Origin: Clavelina lepadiformis
Lineage: Eukaryota > Chordata > Ascidiacea > Aplousobranchia > Clavelinidae
Direction: 5' to 3'
DNA: 64,000 nt
NCBI RefSeq assembly: GCF_947623445.1
Contig: NC_135240.1
Span: forward strand, 23,002,001 to 23,066,000
Part shown: positions 1-13,532 of the stretch, piece after piece
Numbering within the stretch: position 1 is the stretch's first letter
Layout of the letters: each line of letters opens with the position of its first letter
Program-made: the position numbers and the translations under genes
The notes under the pieces: model-generated
The model's database searches: none
Seen by the model: the letters and a program-made list of their open reading frames with translations, nothing else
Told to the model about the DNA's origin: nothing

Positions 1-3000
1 GCACTTAATTGGTAGATGACATTGAGTATGAGTCAACGATTTTAATGAATATAAGCAACATAGGCCAAAAGGTGTCACCCTAGTAAACAACCGTTTGTAT
101 TACGTGACAAGTTAGATTAATTATTTTGCCATTCCTTACATCGAAGAGATAAAGATTTGTTCTTGAATCTTCATCATGTTTTCATAGTACGTTACGAGAA
201 TGTTATGTTACCGAGCACTGTACTGATAATAATGAACATGACAACAAAATTACAATATTAACTACCAATTTTAAAATTTAATGCTATAAATTGTCAAGTT
301 ACTAAATATTTTTTGCAATTGTCAAGTCATTTTGTGACAACATTTTAAGTTTCAAAGACGCCCGCAAGTCATGTGTCTTAACGGTTATCATCTCACATCT
401 CACTAAGCAACTCATGGCTGTTATATGCGTCAGAAGACAAAGGTAACCATTATTCTCGGTATTTTTTGTAAATCTCCAGATACTTTCCCAAAAAAAGTGC
501 GAAAGAAAGAAAGAAGATGTAATGAGATTAGCTATGACATTAAGAGATGTGTATGTGATATGTGATATATGACATGTGATATGTGGTATGTGGTATGTGT
601 AAGAGATATGTCACACACGACTGCTTAACTTTACATTTATAGCGCCTTTTTAAAAATGTCCGTCCATTCATAACAAATCCAAAGTTACTTGGTGGTTATG
701 GGTTTATTGTAACGTACGCTACAAAATTTGGTAAACATTTGCAGATTTGCATGTAGGTTGAAATTATAGACACTCACGTTATTGTGCGCGTTTCTAAAAA
801 CTCAGTCGGACGACGACTGTTTACGCACGACATACGGCAACTGTCTCGTGATGCATGAAAAAAAGTGACTTTTATCTTCAAAGTAAAATGTTTTTGGAAT
901 GCAATAACGTTAGTCTTACTTACGTAATGGACCCATTTGAACTCGTTGGGAGATATCTCTGGTATAATCTTTCCTATATGACGACAGATTTTAAACCACG
1001 ACCATTGGCTTGATTCATCAAAATTTCAAATTGGTTTTGACGATTTTCAAGAATAAAGTTTTAAAATAATAACTTTAAAGGAAATGTATTGTTTCGAAGA
1101 TTACTTCGAAATTCTCCCAAATCTTTTTCCCAAAAATAAACTTTGTTTTTACGGTATTGAAGTGTTGACGTCATGACTGTATACATAGGCAATACTCAAA
1201 TAGTGGAAACTTTGCTGAGATTTTTTGCATAATGCCAAATTAATGTTTTTGATTTGGATTATAACATCAAATCACAAATTATTAAATTGTTATAGAGATA
1301 ATACTTTTTTAATTATTAATATAATCACCGAAATTATTCCTCAACTAATTGTCGTTGAGTAATGATACATCAAAACCAGCAAATAATTCCCTCCACCTTT
1401 AATTTATTGACCATTTGCCGATTTTTCACTGATGCATATTTTTATAATTGCCTTGTAAGATTGCATTTTCAATAATCTTTGCGCCACCACCATATAAATA
1501 TTTTTTGTTTTGATTCGTATTTGAGCGAATGATATAACGCAACCGGTCACGGAAATTCCGACCACGGTTAATCGTACTTATCCGCTCTTGAGGTCGGTCT
1601 TATACGTGTGTTTATCATATGCGATAAACATAAATCTAACCAGGATGATTTGTTTGTTAAAATTTGCAAACTTGACTTCGAACAATGTACCAAAGTGTTC
1701 TCTGTTGACTGTAATATTTTGAAGAAAGTTTTTCTTATCATTTCTCCTTCCCAGACAAGCAAAGAAACTTGAACCTGATAAAAAAGTCAGATTTTCCACA
1801 TGGTCAGTTGATAATTAAGAAGGCAAATGTGGTAAGAATGAATCACCCATAATCCAAGTAAACAAGATATCTTTTTGTACAAGTTCAAACAAGGTTATAT
1901 CATGCAATCGCAAAATTTCGAGTGTTTTGAACAAAATATATCTGAGCCACCTCGAGCGCTAGCTAACAAGTTCGCAACCGCCATTTTAAATTTCAATGAA
2001 GTTTTGATGCTAAGTGAAATGGATTTAAATAACGAAAACGGAAAACCACATATATGTAGATAACGTCTAATTTTAATATTGTTTATTTTTTATGGAATTA
2101 ATATTTTGTAAGTATAAAAATAATGTTTTTGTTATGTTGATATTTATTTAATCTTTATAAGTTTAGGTAATCTGTAGAGCGATTCTCACAGTTAAAACTA
2201 CGATGCATAAATTGTATTGAAAGATTGTCTACATTTGCTACTTGCCAAATGTGATAAGCATAAAATAAATTACTAGTGTTTATCGAAACTTGTTATTTTC
2301 AAAACTGTTTGCTTTCGAAATTAAAAATTAACCGTTTTGTTGTGATACAGCTGAGTGCATATATAGGAATCCCAGAGACTTACTGCCATTTAAGGAAAAA
2401 CAATCGATCAAATATAATATTTAAAGGTCAATTGAGTATTCATATGTTCAACTCAATTGACCGTAAACTTGTTGGAAAGTTTCCAAAGAACTAATTGAAA
2501 GTTGATTTTCTTGGAAGTAAAATTGTTTGCTGAAGACAGACAATAAAGTGACATATGCCCAGCGATATAAACCGCAATGACGAAGAAAATAGACAAAAAC
2601 TTTTGAAGGTCATATATACTGTAGGTTGGAGATTATGAGAATACGAAAGAGTAGCCATCAATGCATTACGTCAATATGAGATGACTTTCTCCAAACAAGT
2701 TTTCCTACAGAAAGTGATCACGTGACACGTTAATAGAGTTTACTAAAATTTATAAAAAGATTTTTTCATGTGTTTTGTAGGAGCTAGATTGACTTAATAA
2801 CTCTTTTCGTGATTATAAAGTTTTTGGATAATTTCAAAGCGTGTAGACAGTAGACATGTATAAATGCATTAATTATTTTGATTTTGTATCTTAATCAACA
2901 GTGTGCGTAACGAAAGCAATAAAATGTGAATGTCATATTGTTTCCCATTATACAATTTTACAATATTCTATCTTTATGTATAGGTTACCGGTTTTAAACT

Positions 3001-6000
3001 ATACTGTATAGTTGTTTACTTCATAAGTTTGCGCGTGTGAAAAATTCAAATGAACATAAATCCGAAAAATCTGCTATCAAATGATATCATTCGGCCAATT
3101 GAGCGCTGGTATAAACTGGCATTGCGGTATTTGCGGTGTCATTGAAATACGCTTTATATGTCGCCAACAGCACACTGGTGACCAACACATTTTGCGTGGG
3201 GTATAAATTCCATTAATTAAATGTTTTTACTTTTTTATGTATACGTCAAAGTTGTATACAATTTCGGACTTGGATGTGGAAATTCAGTTTGTGGTCGGTA
3301 AAGTCCAATGTCTTGTGTCATTTATTAACGTACATGGTTACGGCAGCATAAGCGACAGATATCTTTTGAATGTAATGTCCTAGGCATTACTCATGGAAGT
3401 TCAAAACATACTCAACGACATCGTTATTGCTAACTGGAGACTTGGGAACGGACTTATACTATTTTGGCTTACTATTTTGTTGCGGAATCCCAACTTGCAA
3501 TTTTTATTTTAAGTTGGCAGGTTATATCATTTGGCTATGTTGATGTATTATTTGACATTTATATGCTGTATATATGTGGCTATATATTATTTAGCATTTG
3601 GCTATATTATTTAATAACGCCACTTCAATGAGGAAATTTAGTTGGGATAATAACAAAAACGTTCTAAGTGGTGTTCAGACTGCGAGGGTTGAAAAGGTTG
3701 AAATTACAAAACCCATTTCTCATTTCCCAGACATCACCGTCAAAAAACGCGACAGAGCAACAAAATTGGCAACTGAAAAACTTCTCGAAAATGAAGCGGG
3801 TACAAGAAAGCGCAATTTGACTGCATTACATTGACGCCAGACGTTTTTCAAAATTACCATCAATGTGCAATAACAAACGAGTTGTAGAGAGTCATTAATC
3901 AACGCCAACTACCGTCCTTTCAATGGTCTTCTATTTGCAAACAAAAGCATTTATTTTGAAGGTTCGCGGAGATTTTCTCCAAAGCTTACCGACCAGTTCA
4001 ATGAAGTAATTAACCTAATAAGGTGTATGACGATTTCCGGAAGGCACCTTGAGGAATAAAATTTTTCTGAGTAATATTATTTACAAGATAACGAAAGGTT
4101 AGGATTGAAACCAAAAGGGAAATTTGGAGCGTTATTCAAGCAATGCCGACGTGTCGAATTATAAATCAAGATTAAGACGACCTAATTTTTGCTGACTTGT
4201 TCGTAAAGTTAACAACATGGTTAATACTGTTTATTAAAGAGCGCTGCTTTTAATAAAAATCTATGCGGCATGCAAATGATGTTGTCGCGTTGGCGAAAAA
4301 TGACGTAACTGTAAAGTCTCCATATAAAGCATCTTTCTACTTACTTCTGTTTACTTGTGATGGTTTCAGAGGTTGAAAGTAATAAATTTTTGTTTTGCGA
4401 TCGGTTTGCTGGGCAATGCGCAAGGCTTCGTTCCCACTTGCGTACGTTGTGCGACCAGCAAGAGCTTTCGTAGAACTACTGACGTTCTCTATTGTCTGCG
4501 TGACCGCTATTTCGTGTCATGGCCTATATTTGCACTTTTTTGATATATTGCCTCAGGTGCTATGCGCGCGTCCCGTGGAAGCGTTCTGAGTCGCTTATGA
4601 GGTAAACATTTGACCTTGTAAAAACCTATTTAGTGATTCTTAAACTTTGCTGTATTTATTTTCGACACTGGGCTTGTTGTGAAAAGTGTAATCACACGCA
4701 AAAGATCTCAGGACAATCTATAAAATTCACATTTCTACTTTGCACAGATCGACTTTAAGAAAAATGTATAATTACGTCAAAGTGAAACATATACAGTATG
4801 TACTTGTGCCTTTGCTTTGCAACTGGATACCAACGTTATACCTACTTTTAAGATCATTATAATCGAATGCAAACAGCTAAATCATAGTGTAATAAAATCA
4901 AATGATACAAATTAGAAATCCATGGCGAGTATCCGTTTCCAAAATTTTAAGTCAAAACTCACAAGCACCCTTTTTTTGAGGTAAACAGAGAACGTCAAAA
5001 ATATGAGTGTACATACGCTGTAGCAATGCTAACCCAATTACAATTAGCGCATGGGTCTGTAAAACAACAGGAATGCGTAACGAACACACAGGCCACACAA
5101 CACGCCGAAAGTGAGTTATCCGAAGAAAATTCGTTCCGGTTTGGAAGTTTTCCAAGCGGCAGCTATTTTTTGCTGATTGTTACTGATTACGTTTCGTAGG
5201 AGCTGCTATAGTGACGTCAATGATGAAACCGTGTTTTCGTTGGATTAGTTTTCAGTTTTGAACGAAGTTGTGCTTGTAAACAAAAGCTAAGGGGTTTCAC
5301 ATCTAATTTAAAAAGAAATTCCCGAAAAGTTTTTTTATAACCTATACACCAAAAGCGTATATCGGACAATTCGATACACTTTGTTAAAATATTTGAGTTA
5401 TGTCGTATTTTTTATGCCTCAAACCAAACACTAAATATACTTGATATCCTCAAAAAACTATAAACATGTTTTAGATTAATAGTATTTTTATTTAAAAGTC
5501 AATCAAGCCCAGTCTTAACGTAGTACAGCTGGGAACCTTTTACAAGTAAAACAAATCAAAAATTCTGCTTTAATTTCTTCTTGTATATACTCTATATGAG
5601 AATTAGTTGGCGATATTCTCAACGCGATGATTATCAAAACAGAAAAATCCCGAAACAGTAAGTTAACAGAATAATCTATCCCGGAATTAGTCATGTTTTG
5701 AACTTCGATTCCATTCAATGATATCTTTTGTTTCTGATTGTCAGGTATCATACTGTGGATGACGAATATGGCACGTAGCGGAAGCAAAGTTTACTTCAAC
5801 AAGAAACACTCATCTTTATATTTACCCTCAATCAACCATGTTCGCATGATGTCATCATTACGTAAGTGAATTTGACAAACCAGCAAAACCGCACGCGTAA
5901 AAAGCGGCAGTAGGAGAGAAAAAGAAAGTTAACCTCGGTATTCCACGCTGCCAAAAGCGGATTTGCGCAAAAGCGAAGCATATAAATATCGGCAACGGTA

Positions 6001-6496
6001 TCATTTCAACTTCATACCGAGGAACAACTTTCTACGAAAACAACTTAAACAGACGCTAGAAAGCAAAAGTTTTAAAGGGACGGAAGCGTGAAGTCATTGT
6101 TAACGATCGACTTCACGTTTTCTGTCAACTTTACCTTGACAAAAATTGCGTCTTCGTGATAAGATTTTCCTTTGTTTTCAGAAAAGGGGTCAAAGGTTAT
6201 AGTATGTCGTGCGCTTCTTACGTCAATAATTTAGAGATTATATCTTTTGTAGCGTGATGTATGCGTTACGTAGTTTATGGTGCCAGCTTGACGGTTGGAA
6301 ACCGTTGTTATATGGAAATTAATTTTGCGGCTAAATTTATTTCAATTTCGGTTTTGAAGTCATTGTGAATTATAATTAAAGACAAAATTAAAACCGCGTG
6401 ACTACTTAGAAAATGTTAGGTATATGACGTAAAGCGTGACATGACCTATTTGCTCTTTATTTCAACAGTAACTATATCTTATTTAACGCTAAAAAA
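1..6496. other. Intergenic/unassigned DNA, no recognisable gene
   Basis: AT-rich sequence with only short open frames on both strands. None has recognisable domains, splice-supported continuation or biased composition. The frames around 1905-2062 (+) and 3630-3833 (+) are the longest with some amino-acid complexity, but neither resembles a known family. A TATA-like TATAAATA near 5980 followed by purine-rich, UTR-like sequence could be an alternative promoter for the insulin-like gene downstream; this is a weak inference. Confidence 0.5.
540..612. repeat. Degenerate tandem ATGTG/ATATG satellite
   Basis: About 70 bp built from repeated units of the form GTGATATGTG and GTGGTATGTG. It is a local microsatellite or short minisatellite in noncoding DNA, with no associated feature. 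Confidence 0.7.
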
Positions 6497-6504
6497 TATA
6501 TAAA
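6497..6504 (+). promoter_or_regulatory. TATA box of the insulin-like gene
   Basis: TATATAAA lies 68 bases upstream of the chosen ATG at 6565. Transcription starting about 30 bases downstream would give a short 5'UTR of roughly 35-40 nt. The octamer is seen; its function is inferred from position. Confidence 0.5.
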
Positions 6505-6564
6505 GACAGTTGTCTTAGCGTAAAAGTGATAGTGCCAAAACTTGCTCCACCAAATTCGGCAAAA

Positions 6565-7128
6565 ATGAACGCACGACGAATTGCAAGTAACTCCCTTCTC
6601 GCTGTTGTTTGTCTTCTGTTGTGCCAAACTCATCTTGGCTCTTCCGGACCGACTAGAAGACTTCCGCAATATGTGAGCAGCAGAGGTTACGTCAGAAAGT
6701 GCGGAATGAATGCGAAAACATTTGCCCGAAGCTTGTGCGGCGACAGGTTTTTCGACCTACCGATGGAATTCAATAAATATCCATTGGAAGGTAAGTCATC
6801 TGCATAAAATAATTAACGCAGAATAAACAACTATAGACTACCCGATTTTAGGCATAATTCATTAATTTTGCTCTACATTTCTCTGACTTTTTTTCTTTCA
6901 GCAATTATCAAGGCCCGCCATCCCAGCCCTTTGACGAAACCGTTTCTTTACCAAACCTACATGTGCTGCACGGTGGGGTGCGAGCGAGAAGCATGGACTT
7001 TCATGTGCAATTACCATCGTGTTCTGCGTCAGTGCAAATCTAACAATAACGAAACATCATGTCGGAACGATATGAATGCAGACGGTGCGTGGATGCCACC
7101 TTCCTATAAGGATGTGCTGGGTTTGTAA
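6565..7128 (+). CDS. Insulin/IGF/relaxin-superfamily prohormone (2 exons)
   Basis: Secreted insulin-like peptide precursor of 150 aa, coding exons 6565-6790 and 6902-7128. The start is the ATG at 6565 (context AAAAATGA), which begins a signal peptide with hydrophobic core LLAVVCLLLC. The B-chain signature is C46-G-x10-C58-G, with the family's exact 11-residue Cys spacing. The A-chain signature is C97-C98-x3-C102-x8-C111, also exact. The 111-bp intron is phase 1 and lies between B and A domains, the conserved insulin-family position. Between C58 and C97 there is no dibasic pair, only K79-A-R81, so it may stay single-chain like IGF or use a monobasic site. About 39 residues follow the last A-chain Cys; they carry two extra cysteines (C120, C129) and a sequon at N125. 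No relaxin RxxxRxx[IV] motif is present. Family assignment is firm; orthology to a particular tunicate insulin-like gene is not. Confidence 0.9.
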
Positions 7129-7643
7129 TATTAGCCCACTTGAGAGACAATACGACTTGGAAGTAGCTTCATAAATGCATACACTGCAAACTTTGCAGTG
7201 TATATATGAAACTTTTCACAACTTGTACAATGAAGTTTTATAAGTTTAAATCACTGTGTCTTCGAAAGTTTAGCCGTGATTTTGATATGCTTATATGCTG
7301 TCACATGTTCTCTTTACCAAAGTCAATCATTCTTGCCAGCTGTTTTGTGCTGTACAGAATCAATTTTCAAGCGATTGTCTCCTTGATTCTATTTCTCTCT
7401 CTCACCTTTTTGTAATTTCTGTATAATTTTACAATCCTATTTATGACTCTTTTATGGTTTACTGCAAACCGATTTCTTTTACATTTTCGCATACGTAGAA
7501 GCATTTACGCACCTTCCTTCTGAACGCTTTGTTTCTCAATGCGTAGCTTGCTTTTGATAGTTGTATTTATAAATACTGCTGTTGATATCTCCTCGCAGTT
7601 TGTCTGCAATGTACGTTTGTTTTATATGTTTGCCTTTGTGATA

Positions 7644-7649
7644 AATAAA
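7644..7649 (+). terminator. Candidate polyadenylation signal of the insulin-like gene
   Basis: AATAAA about 515 bases after the insulin-like stop codon. It is the first canonical hexamer I saw downstream; no transcript evidence is available. Confidence 0.4.
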
Positions 7650-10600
7650 CCACATAATATCCTTGTACATAAAGTTAAGTCGATTCAATTTGCTGAATGT
7701 AGGTTATTTATCGAATTCTGGCGCTGTATGCGAGGTGAAAGCATTTAAATTTTAACCGAAAGACTAATTTAGACCAAAACAAAAAGTGTAATGCTGTGTT
7801 AGAATCTTCAAACAGACGACATGAGCACGACCTCCGAAACGTATATTAAAAGTTAAATGTAATAAAAAAAAAAGTCTCTTGCTTTGTGAATGGGTATAAA
7901 CTTGACATGCATATAAGCTTGTATTTTCTTATAATTAATTCACGATCACTTTTTGCCGTAGTTTGGCCTTCTTTTGCTCCACGAGCCTAAATATTGCCTC
8001 GTTTCACGTTTTCATACTTGAAATTCGTGTAAACGGCTCTTAAGAGAAAAACAAAATTACTGATTACGTAGGCAAGAGAGTTTTGTCTAAATTTAACCTA
8101 CTTACGCTACCGCTTGAAGCAGATTAAAGATGTCACAAATGACGGAGGCGGTGCGTTAAGCTTTTTGTTTTGTAAATTAATTTTTCTGTAAAATTGTTTG
8201 TACAAGTTTATCGGCACCAAACTGCTTTCTAAAAGATACGAAATTGATAAACAACGACATTACAACATATGCTATTTCAGTTGAAACTACAAAGACTAAT
8301 GATTTTTACTTAATTCGTCGTTTGACTGCCATAGATTCAAACACCCTTATTTTTAATTCGGTTACAGCATTATTCGACCGATAAAGCAACAATGTATTTC
8401 GTCTACCGTTCTACGAAGCGGGCATTATACAGAATTAAAGACAGCGACACCAATCTGTATGAAATACAGCCTGTGAATTTCAGTGAAACGCTTTTCTGGT
8501 AGCTTTAAATTGTTCAACTAAGATTCGCCTATAAACTTTATGTTGACCAAGTTTACGCAATCACATGACAGGAAGCATCTTGAAATCTTTTCGTTTACTT
8601 GTTTCTTTTTAATACGTGCTCTTTGTCATGTATAGCATAAGGAAAAAGACTTGTTGTTGTATCAAAATGCAATAGCGAGAAATAAAAGTGAGGTAAAACA
8701 ACCGAATAAGTTTGAATAAGTTTGTGCTGTTCTTCATATCGGTCTTGTGCAATGTATTTATCAGCTTCTGACCAACTTGGAATAATTGGAAAAGCTTTTA
8801 CGGCAAAGTAGTGATTACTATAGTTGTATAAACTGTACTTTTCCAAAAGCGGATTTGCATCGCAACAGTTAATACCAATAAGAAGTAATACTTCATTGTG
8901 ATGGAAAATATACCGTGAAAACAACTCTGCGGAATATTCGTCACCTGACATAATACAGTCCACGGAGTGGGAAATTTTGCTTAGCTGCTATTGCTCCGTA
9001 CTTTTGCACGATTGCAAGAATAGCCGCAACTGCGCAAAATGTAAACAGTTACAAGGCTTGTCAGAAAAGGTTCTGCAACAACCATCAAAACAGTCTGCAA
9101 ACCTTCCTACCTTTTTCACGCTTAGATTGTTCAATATTCGGTACGAAAACTGCTACAAAAAATTGAAGAATTGAGATTTTATTAATGCTCAGAAAATTTT
9201 AATTTTATTATTAATCAGACGTGGCAATGCTTTGACTATTTATCAAGCATTATGTTTTCTAAAAAATACATGCAGTTTGTTTTTAACGCACAATCTCGTT
9301 GCATTGATAGTCATACTGAACTTAAACGACCGAACTCATTTGACATTACACGAATCGTGCTAATCAAAGCAAACAATGCGGTTATGAAGAAACGACGTTG
9401 ATTTTGTTGTTTTTTATTCAAACATCTTGTAGTCCAACTTACTATTCATACCTACTGCTAACAGTGCCATATTCAAAGAACAAAACTACTTAGTTACCGC
9501 AATGTAACAAAATCTACTATTGCCCAATGAAGTACAAATTATATAGGTATATAGGCCTACTTTATGCTTTGAATATTTAGCCGAGCTGAGCCGTTTTTAG
9601 TTGACGCTATGTCGCCTTCTAGCGAAAGCTTTCGGTGGTGTTTTAAGCATAAAACACTGCTTTCGGTGTGGTATGATAAACCTAATCTTCCAGTCCCGAT
9701 GATCGATAGATCAAACTTACAAACACAGCAACAATCTACTGGGCCTTGGTACGCATCGTTTTCCTTTATGGCCAATGTCATAGGCCCTATGAATTGGAAG
9801 AACCTATGAGGCTGGAGGATCCTCCGACACTAGAATTTTTTGACCACAACCGTTCAAATCGCACACTGCGGATGTGGTGGCAACATTTTGTGCATTTCTG
9901 CTGGATATTGAGCCATGCTCTTTGCTTCCATGTTATAAGTAATGCATTTTTAGTAGTTGTTTGTTGTACAGGGCCCCTCCAGAAAAGTCTTGGCTTCTTC
10001 TGGTGTCCCAAGCTAGTTATGACCCAGTAAAGAAGTTTAGCGCTTTCACTCAGTGCAGCCAGTCCAATGCACTCTAGAGGAACAATGCAAAAAATTCAAG
10101 TTAAGTCTTCAAAGGGAAGTGCTACTGACAAAGGCTACAGATTTGCCTAGCTTCATAGCCTACTTGCGTGAGAAAATGCACTAAGCTACCATAAACAAAT
10201 CAGCTATATAGCAAGAACAACCAACGCACAGAAACCATGAAAACAACATTTATTTTACTTTTCTCAAACAGGTACAAAAAATTTAAAACACATAAAAACT
10301 ATTTGTTCCAGTGAGAGCAGTAATGATGATAATATGCCTAACACGAAATTGCGATACACGAGGTGAAAGATGATAATTATTACTATTGAGTGACTGCGAC
10401 TCATGAAATTGAGCGCTTCGCCATAACAACACGACATATTATTTTAATGACAGGGTAAGCTAATATGCTGCAGCCATTTCATAAAGTCACTCTTAGGTGA
10501 CCACAAAGTTTACACAATTAACACGTATGCAAAGAATTCCACTTGACGTTCCAGAAAGAAATTTGACACGTCAAGACGTTGAGAAATCAAAGCTAAATTT

Positions 10601-12049
10601 TTGATGGTTGTAAATTCTTAATTCTTTGCACTAACAAACGTTAAGCAAAATTTAAGTTAAAAAGTTATCTACGGCAAAAATTAACGTATTGCCTCTGACC
10701 TAGAAACGATGGCAAGAGTTTGCAATTGAAAATTGATTCAACACAAAGTCGGGGTATAAGCGTTAGATTAAACTATTAAAAATCTTTCACAGAGTTATTC
10801 TTGAGTAAATGGAATTCAAGACTACACGGATGGTAAAACGCATGAAATATAAGAACAGAATTATGCCAGAGCTAAATTTTCCAAAAAGGAATTTAAAAAC
10901 AACGGAAATAAACTTGTTCGAAATTTCCCAATTTTGCTAATTCTGTGCTGGCATTTTATGGCGCCCATCTGATAGTATCAAGTCTATTACACTCGTACGA
11001 CAAGAAGTGATCGCTACACAGTTGACGAATTACAAAATGTCTAACATTGCATTCAAAATCGAAGCCTGTGGTGCAAATTGACGAACAAAAAAGAGCAGCA
11101 GGAGCAGCACAGCCTGCATTGACGCGATGAAAAAATGTTGACTACACGTTCAAAAAATCAAAAACAAAGACGGGGGAAAAATTTTGAAGGACACTTTTTG
11201 ACAAATGACGAACTGCAATGCGAACCAAACAAGTCTTAGCAAAAAGCAGTATTTGCAAAAAGCTCAAGTATCAAGCACACAATGAAAAACTTCCCGAACC
11301 GCAATTTCAAATACTGCTTAGTCATTGGACTTATGTAAGAGAGGGCAAAGTACACACGTGTTTGCTTTACGTAAGACGAAGTGTACCTTTGTTCGCTTCA
11401 AAGAACAGTCCTAAAATTTAAAGTAATCAATACCGCATTGTGCTCAACTTGTTTACAGTGGCTTAATGCTAGTACAGGCTAGCTAAAGCGTAAGCGACGA
11501 AAAATTCTTCTTTCAATGGTTCGCAAAACCTTATGCCTTGTACGAGTGTCGCCGCTAGATAGTAGACACCCTATTTAATCATCTGAAATAACAGCGACAG
11601 AATTTGACATATAAAGAAAATTAAACACTATCAGGATGCAAACACCTGACGAGCAATCAACGAAAAATCACTGCAGATTAGTTGGAGTTGGAACTAAACA
11701 ATAATTACGACACCGAACTTTTCGCAAGATGTTGAACTATGGGCAGTTGGACACGAATGCATGAAAACTGAAGCAGTTGCACACGCAAGCACATCATGAT
11801 TGTGCTAAAATCTCTAACTTCGATAGGAATAAGAATAATTGATTGAAACAAAATGAGCATATTTTGAGGTTGTAAAACATTATCAATTGACTGGACTAAA
11901 TATAAAAGTGAGCATAAAAACTTGACTATTTGGCCCACAAAATTGGTGTGGCATTACGAACGTTTGGTTGCTTTGAAACACCTTCTTCGTTTGAAGACAA
12001 ATGGTTACTTAGCAATGCAATACAATGCACAAGTTAATCAAAACCACTG
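7650..12049. other. Intergenic DNA with short, unassigned frames
   Basis: No known gene or domain recognised. The only frame longer than 100 codons is the uncertain 8595-8951 (-) ORF, listed separately. The overlapping frames around 9550-10030 on both strands look like chance. I searched 9000-12000 on the minus strand for a MOSPD2-type MSP domain or C-terminal membrane anchor and saw none. Confidence 0.45.
8595..8951 (-). CDS. Hypothetical ORF, not recognised
   Basis: An uninterrupted frame of about 118 codons from the ATG at 8951, continuing open some 36 bases upstream. Composition is protein-like (aromatic residues, FPIIPSWSEADKY and EEQHK segments), but I recognise no family. There is no clear signal peptide. 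It might be one exon whose partners I could not find, a decayed exon, or a chance frame; no convincing donor site lies inside it. Confidence 0.2.
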   Translation of the reverse strand: MSGDEYSAELFSRYIFHHNEVLLLIGINCCDANPLLEKYSLYNYSNHYFAVKAFPIIPSWSEADKYIAQDRYEEQHKLIQTYSVVLPHFYFSLLHFDTTTSLFPYAIHDKEHVLKRNK

Positions 12050-13532
12050 TTATTGGTCGTTGTCTAAATCATCCGGAAAAGGTGGGAAAGAATATTCAAA
12101 ATTGACCTGAAATAAAATTATAATTCTCGTTATACTAACGACGCCAACAGCACCAAACGTTGCCTGAGGGAAGTAGGCTCAGCTTACACGCGGTAGCATA
12201 ATATTTACGCAACATTACATCCATGTACACATTGTAGAAAAAGCGTTGATGCCGGAAGTAGAAATTTAATATCTAAACCGCAGGCAACCCAACCACAAAA
12301 GCATAGCCGTTGAAGTAATAATGGTTGGCCTTTGATAAACGCGCCTTGCTATACAACCCTGCTTATTTTTATTATGAAACTTGCACGAACTCAAAGGTCA
12401 TTCGTATAAGAACTGCACAAAGCAAAAACAAGCTTTACCTTTCCACCCATGCTCTCTGGAAGATTTTCAACGTCGATGTACTGTTTGAGTCCTTCCTTTC
12501 CACACAACACAGTAGCTTCACGCTGTTCAGCGGAAAGCATTTTACTCACTAGCTTCCATATGGAGTTGAGCAACGTTGGCAGGTTGTATATGATGATACG
12601 TTCTGCAACATTCAATTACAATTTTACAGTAGTATGAGTTCATGCGGTTTCATAAATCTGCCGTCATAAAACGAAATAATTACCCAACATGCTTGGAAAG
12701 TATGTGGTAAAACACTCTATTATGAAAGTCGTGAAGGCCATGTCACTGTTTCTCATGCTGGTGCCAGTGGTGTCCATGATAAATGTTATCAACTCGCCCG
12801 GCTCTTTTCTTTGAATCCTTTCCAACCAAAAGATAAGCAAATTCATGGACCTTTCACGGTCCTTCTTGTCCAGCATTCCAGTACGAAAATGCACTTAAAA
12901 AGCTCCAAAATTAACGATTTGCATTTTTAATAATAATAATTAGTCCAAGAAACAATAATTGCATAAATCATTTAAAAACTCATGAAGATTTTTCTCACAT
13001 ATTCTAGATCCTTTTTTGCTTTGACCGAGAAGAAATAAATGACCAGCCTTAAAAGCTTCTTCTCCAATGTTTTCAATTGTGAGATCTGTGTTTCAGAAAA
13101 AGTGAAACGGAAATCATTTGTTATATACCTGAAAGACTATAGAAATTTTTTACTGCTTAAAGAGATGAGTTGCTTACCATTTACTTTCTTGGTCAGACGC
13201 CATTTGAGACATTTTACAGCAAGATTAACGGCATCCTCGTCTGATTTTGACCAATTTAGAAAAAGAGTAGCATACTCTGCATCATTCATCAGTCTTTCTA
13301 CATCACGGGTATCGACGCTATCCTTACAGTCTAGAATGTACAAGCAGAAATTATTTCTACTTGAGGGCAGCTAATGCCAGCAAAATTCCTCTTACCAAAA
13401 TTAGCTTACATAACAACGAAAATACAGCTACCTTTATTTCATTCAGGAAGAATCACCTTTTATCTCTTTATTGAAAGCATCACGAAAATAAGCAACATGT
13501 TCAGAACCAGACTTTGTGTCTTCGCTTGCCAT
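12050..13532 (-). CDS. CRAL-TRIO domain protein, MOSPD2-like but without MSP domain (6 exons)
   Basis: Predicted lipid-binding protein of 248 aa. Coding exons on the minus strand: 13532-13457, 13330-13178, 13085-12999, 12893-12684, 12602-12439 and 12106-12050, all GT-AG with matching phases (1,1,1,1,0) and a total of 747 nt. The N-terminal region has the DTRDVERL segment, which aligns to DARDVERL of vertebrate MOSPD2. The middle has a CRAL-TRIO lipid-pocket region (LLIFWLERI, FIMDTTGT, FIIECF..YFPSML). The end has the YIDVENLPESMGGK motif typical of Sec14-type folds. The last exon encodes 18 residues similar to the MOSPD2 segment just after the domain and then stops. MOSPD2 is an ER-anchored contact-site protein with an MSP domain and tail anchor; both are absent here, so this product would be soluble. 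It could be a separate MOSPD2-derived paralogue. The exon 1 donor (G|GTGATT) is the weakest site. Confidence 0.8.

Noticed and set aside
9557-10030. Overlapping open frames on both strands
   Set aside because: Mutual overlap, no domain, no splice-supported extension and proline/tryptophan-rich chance composition.
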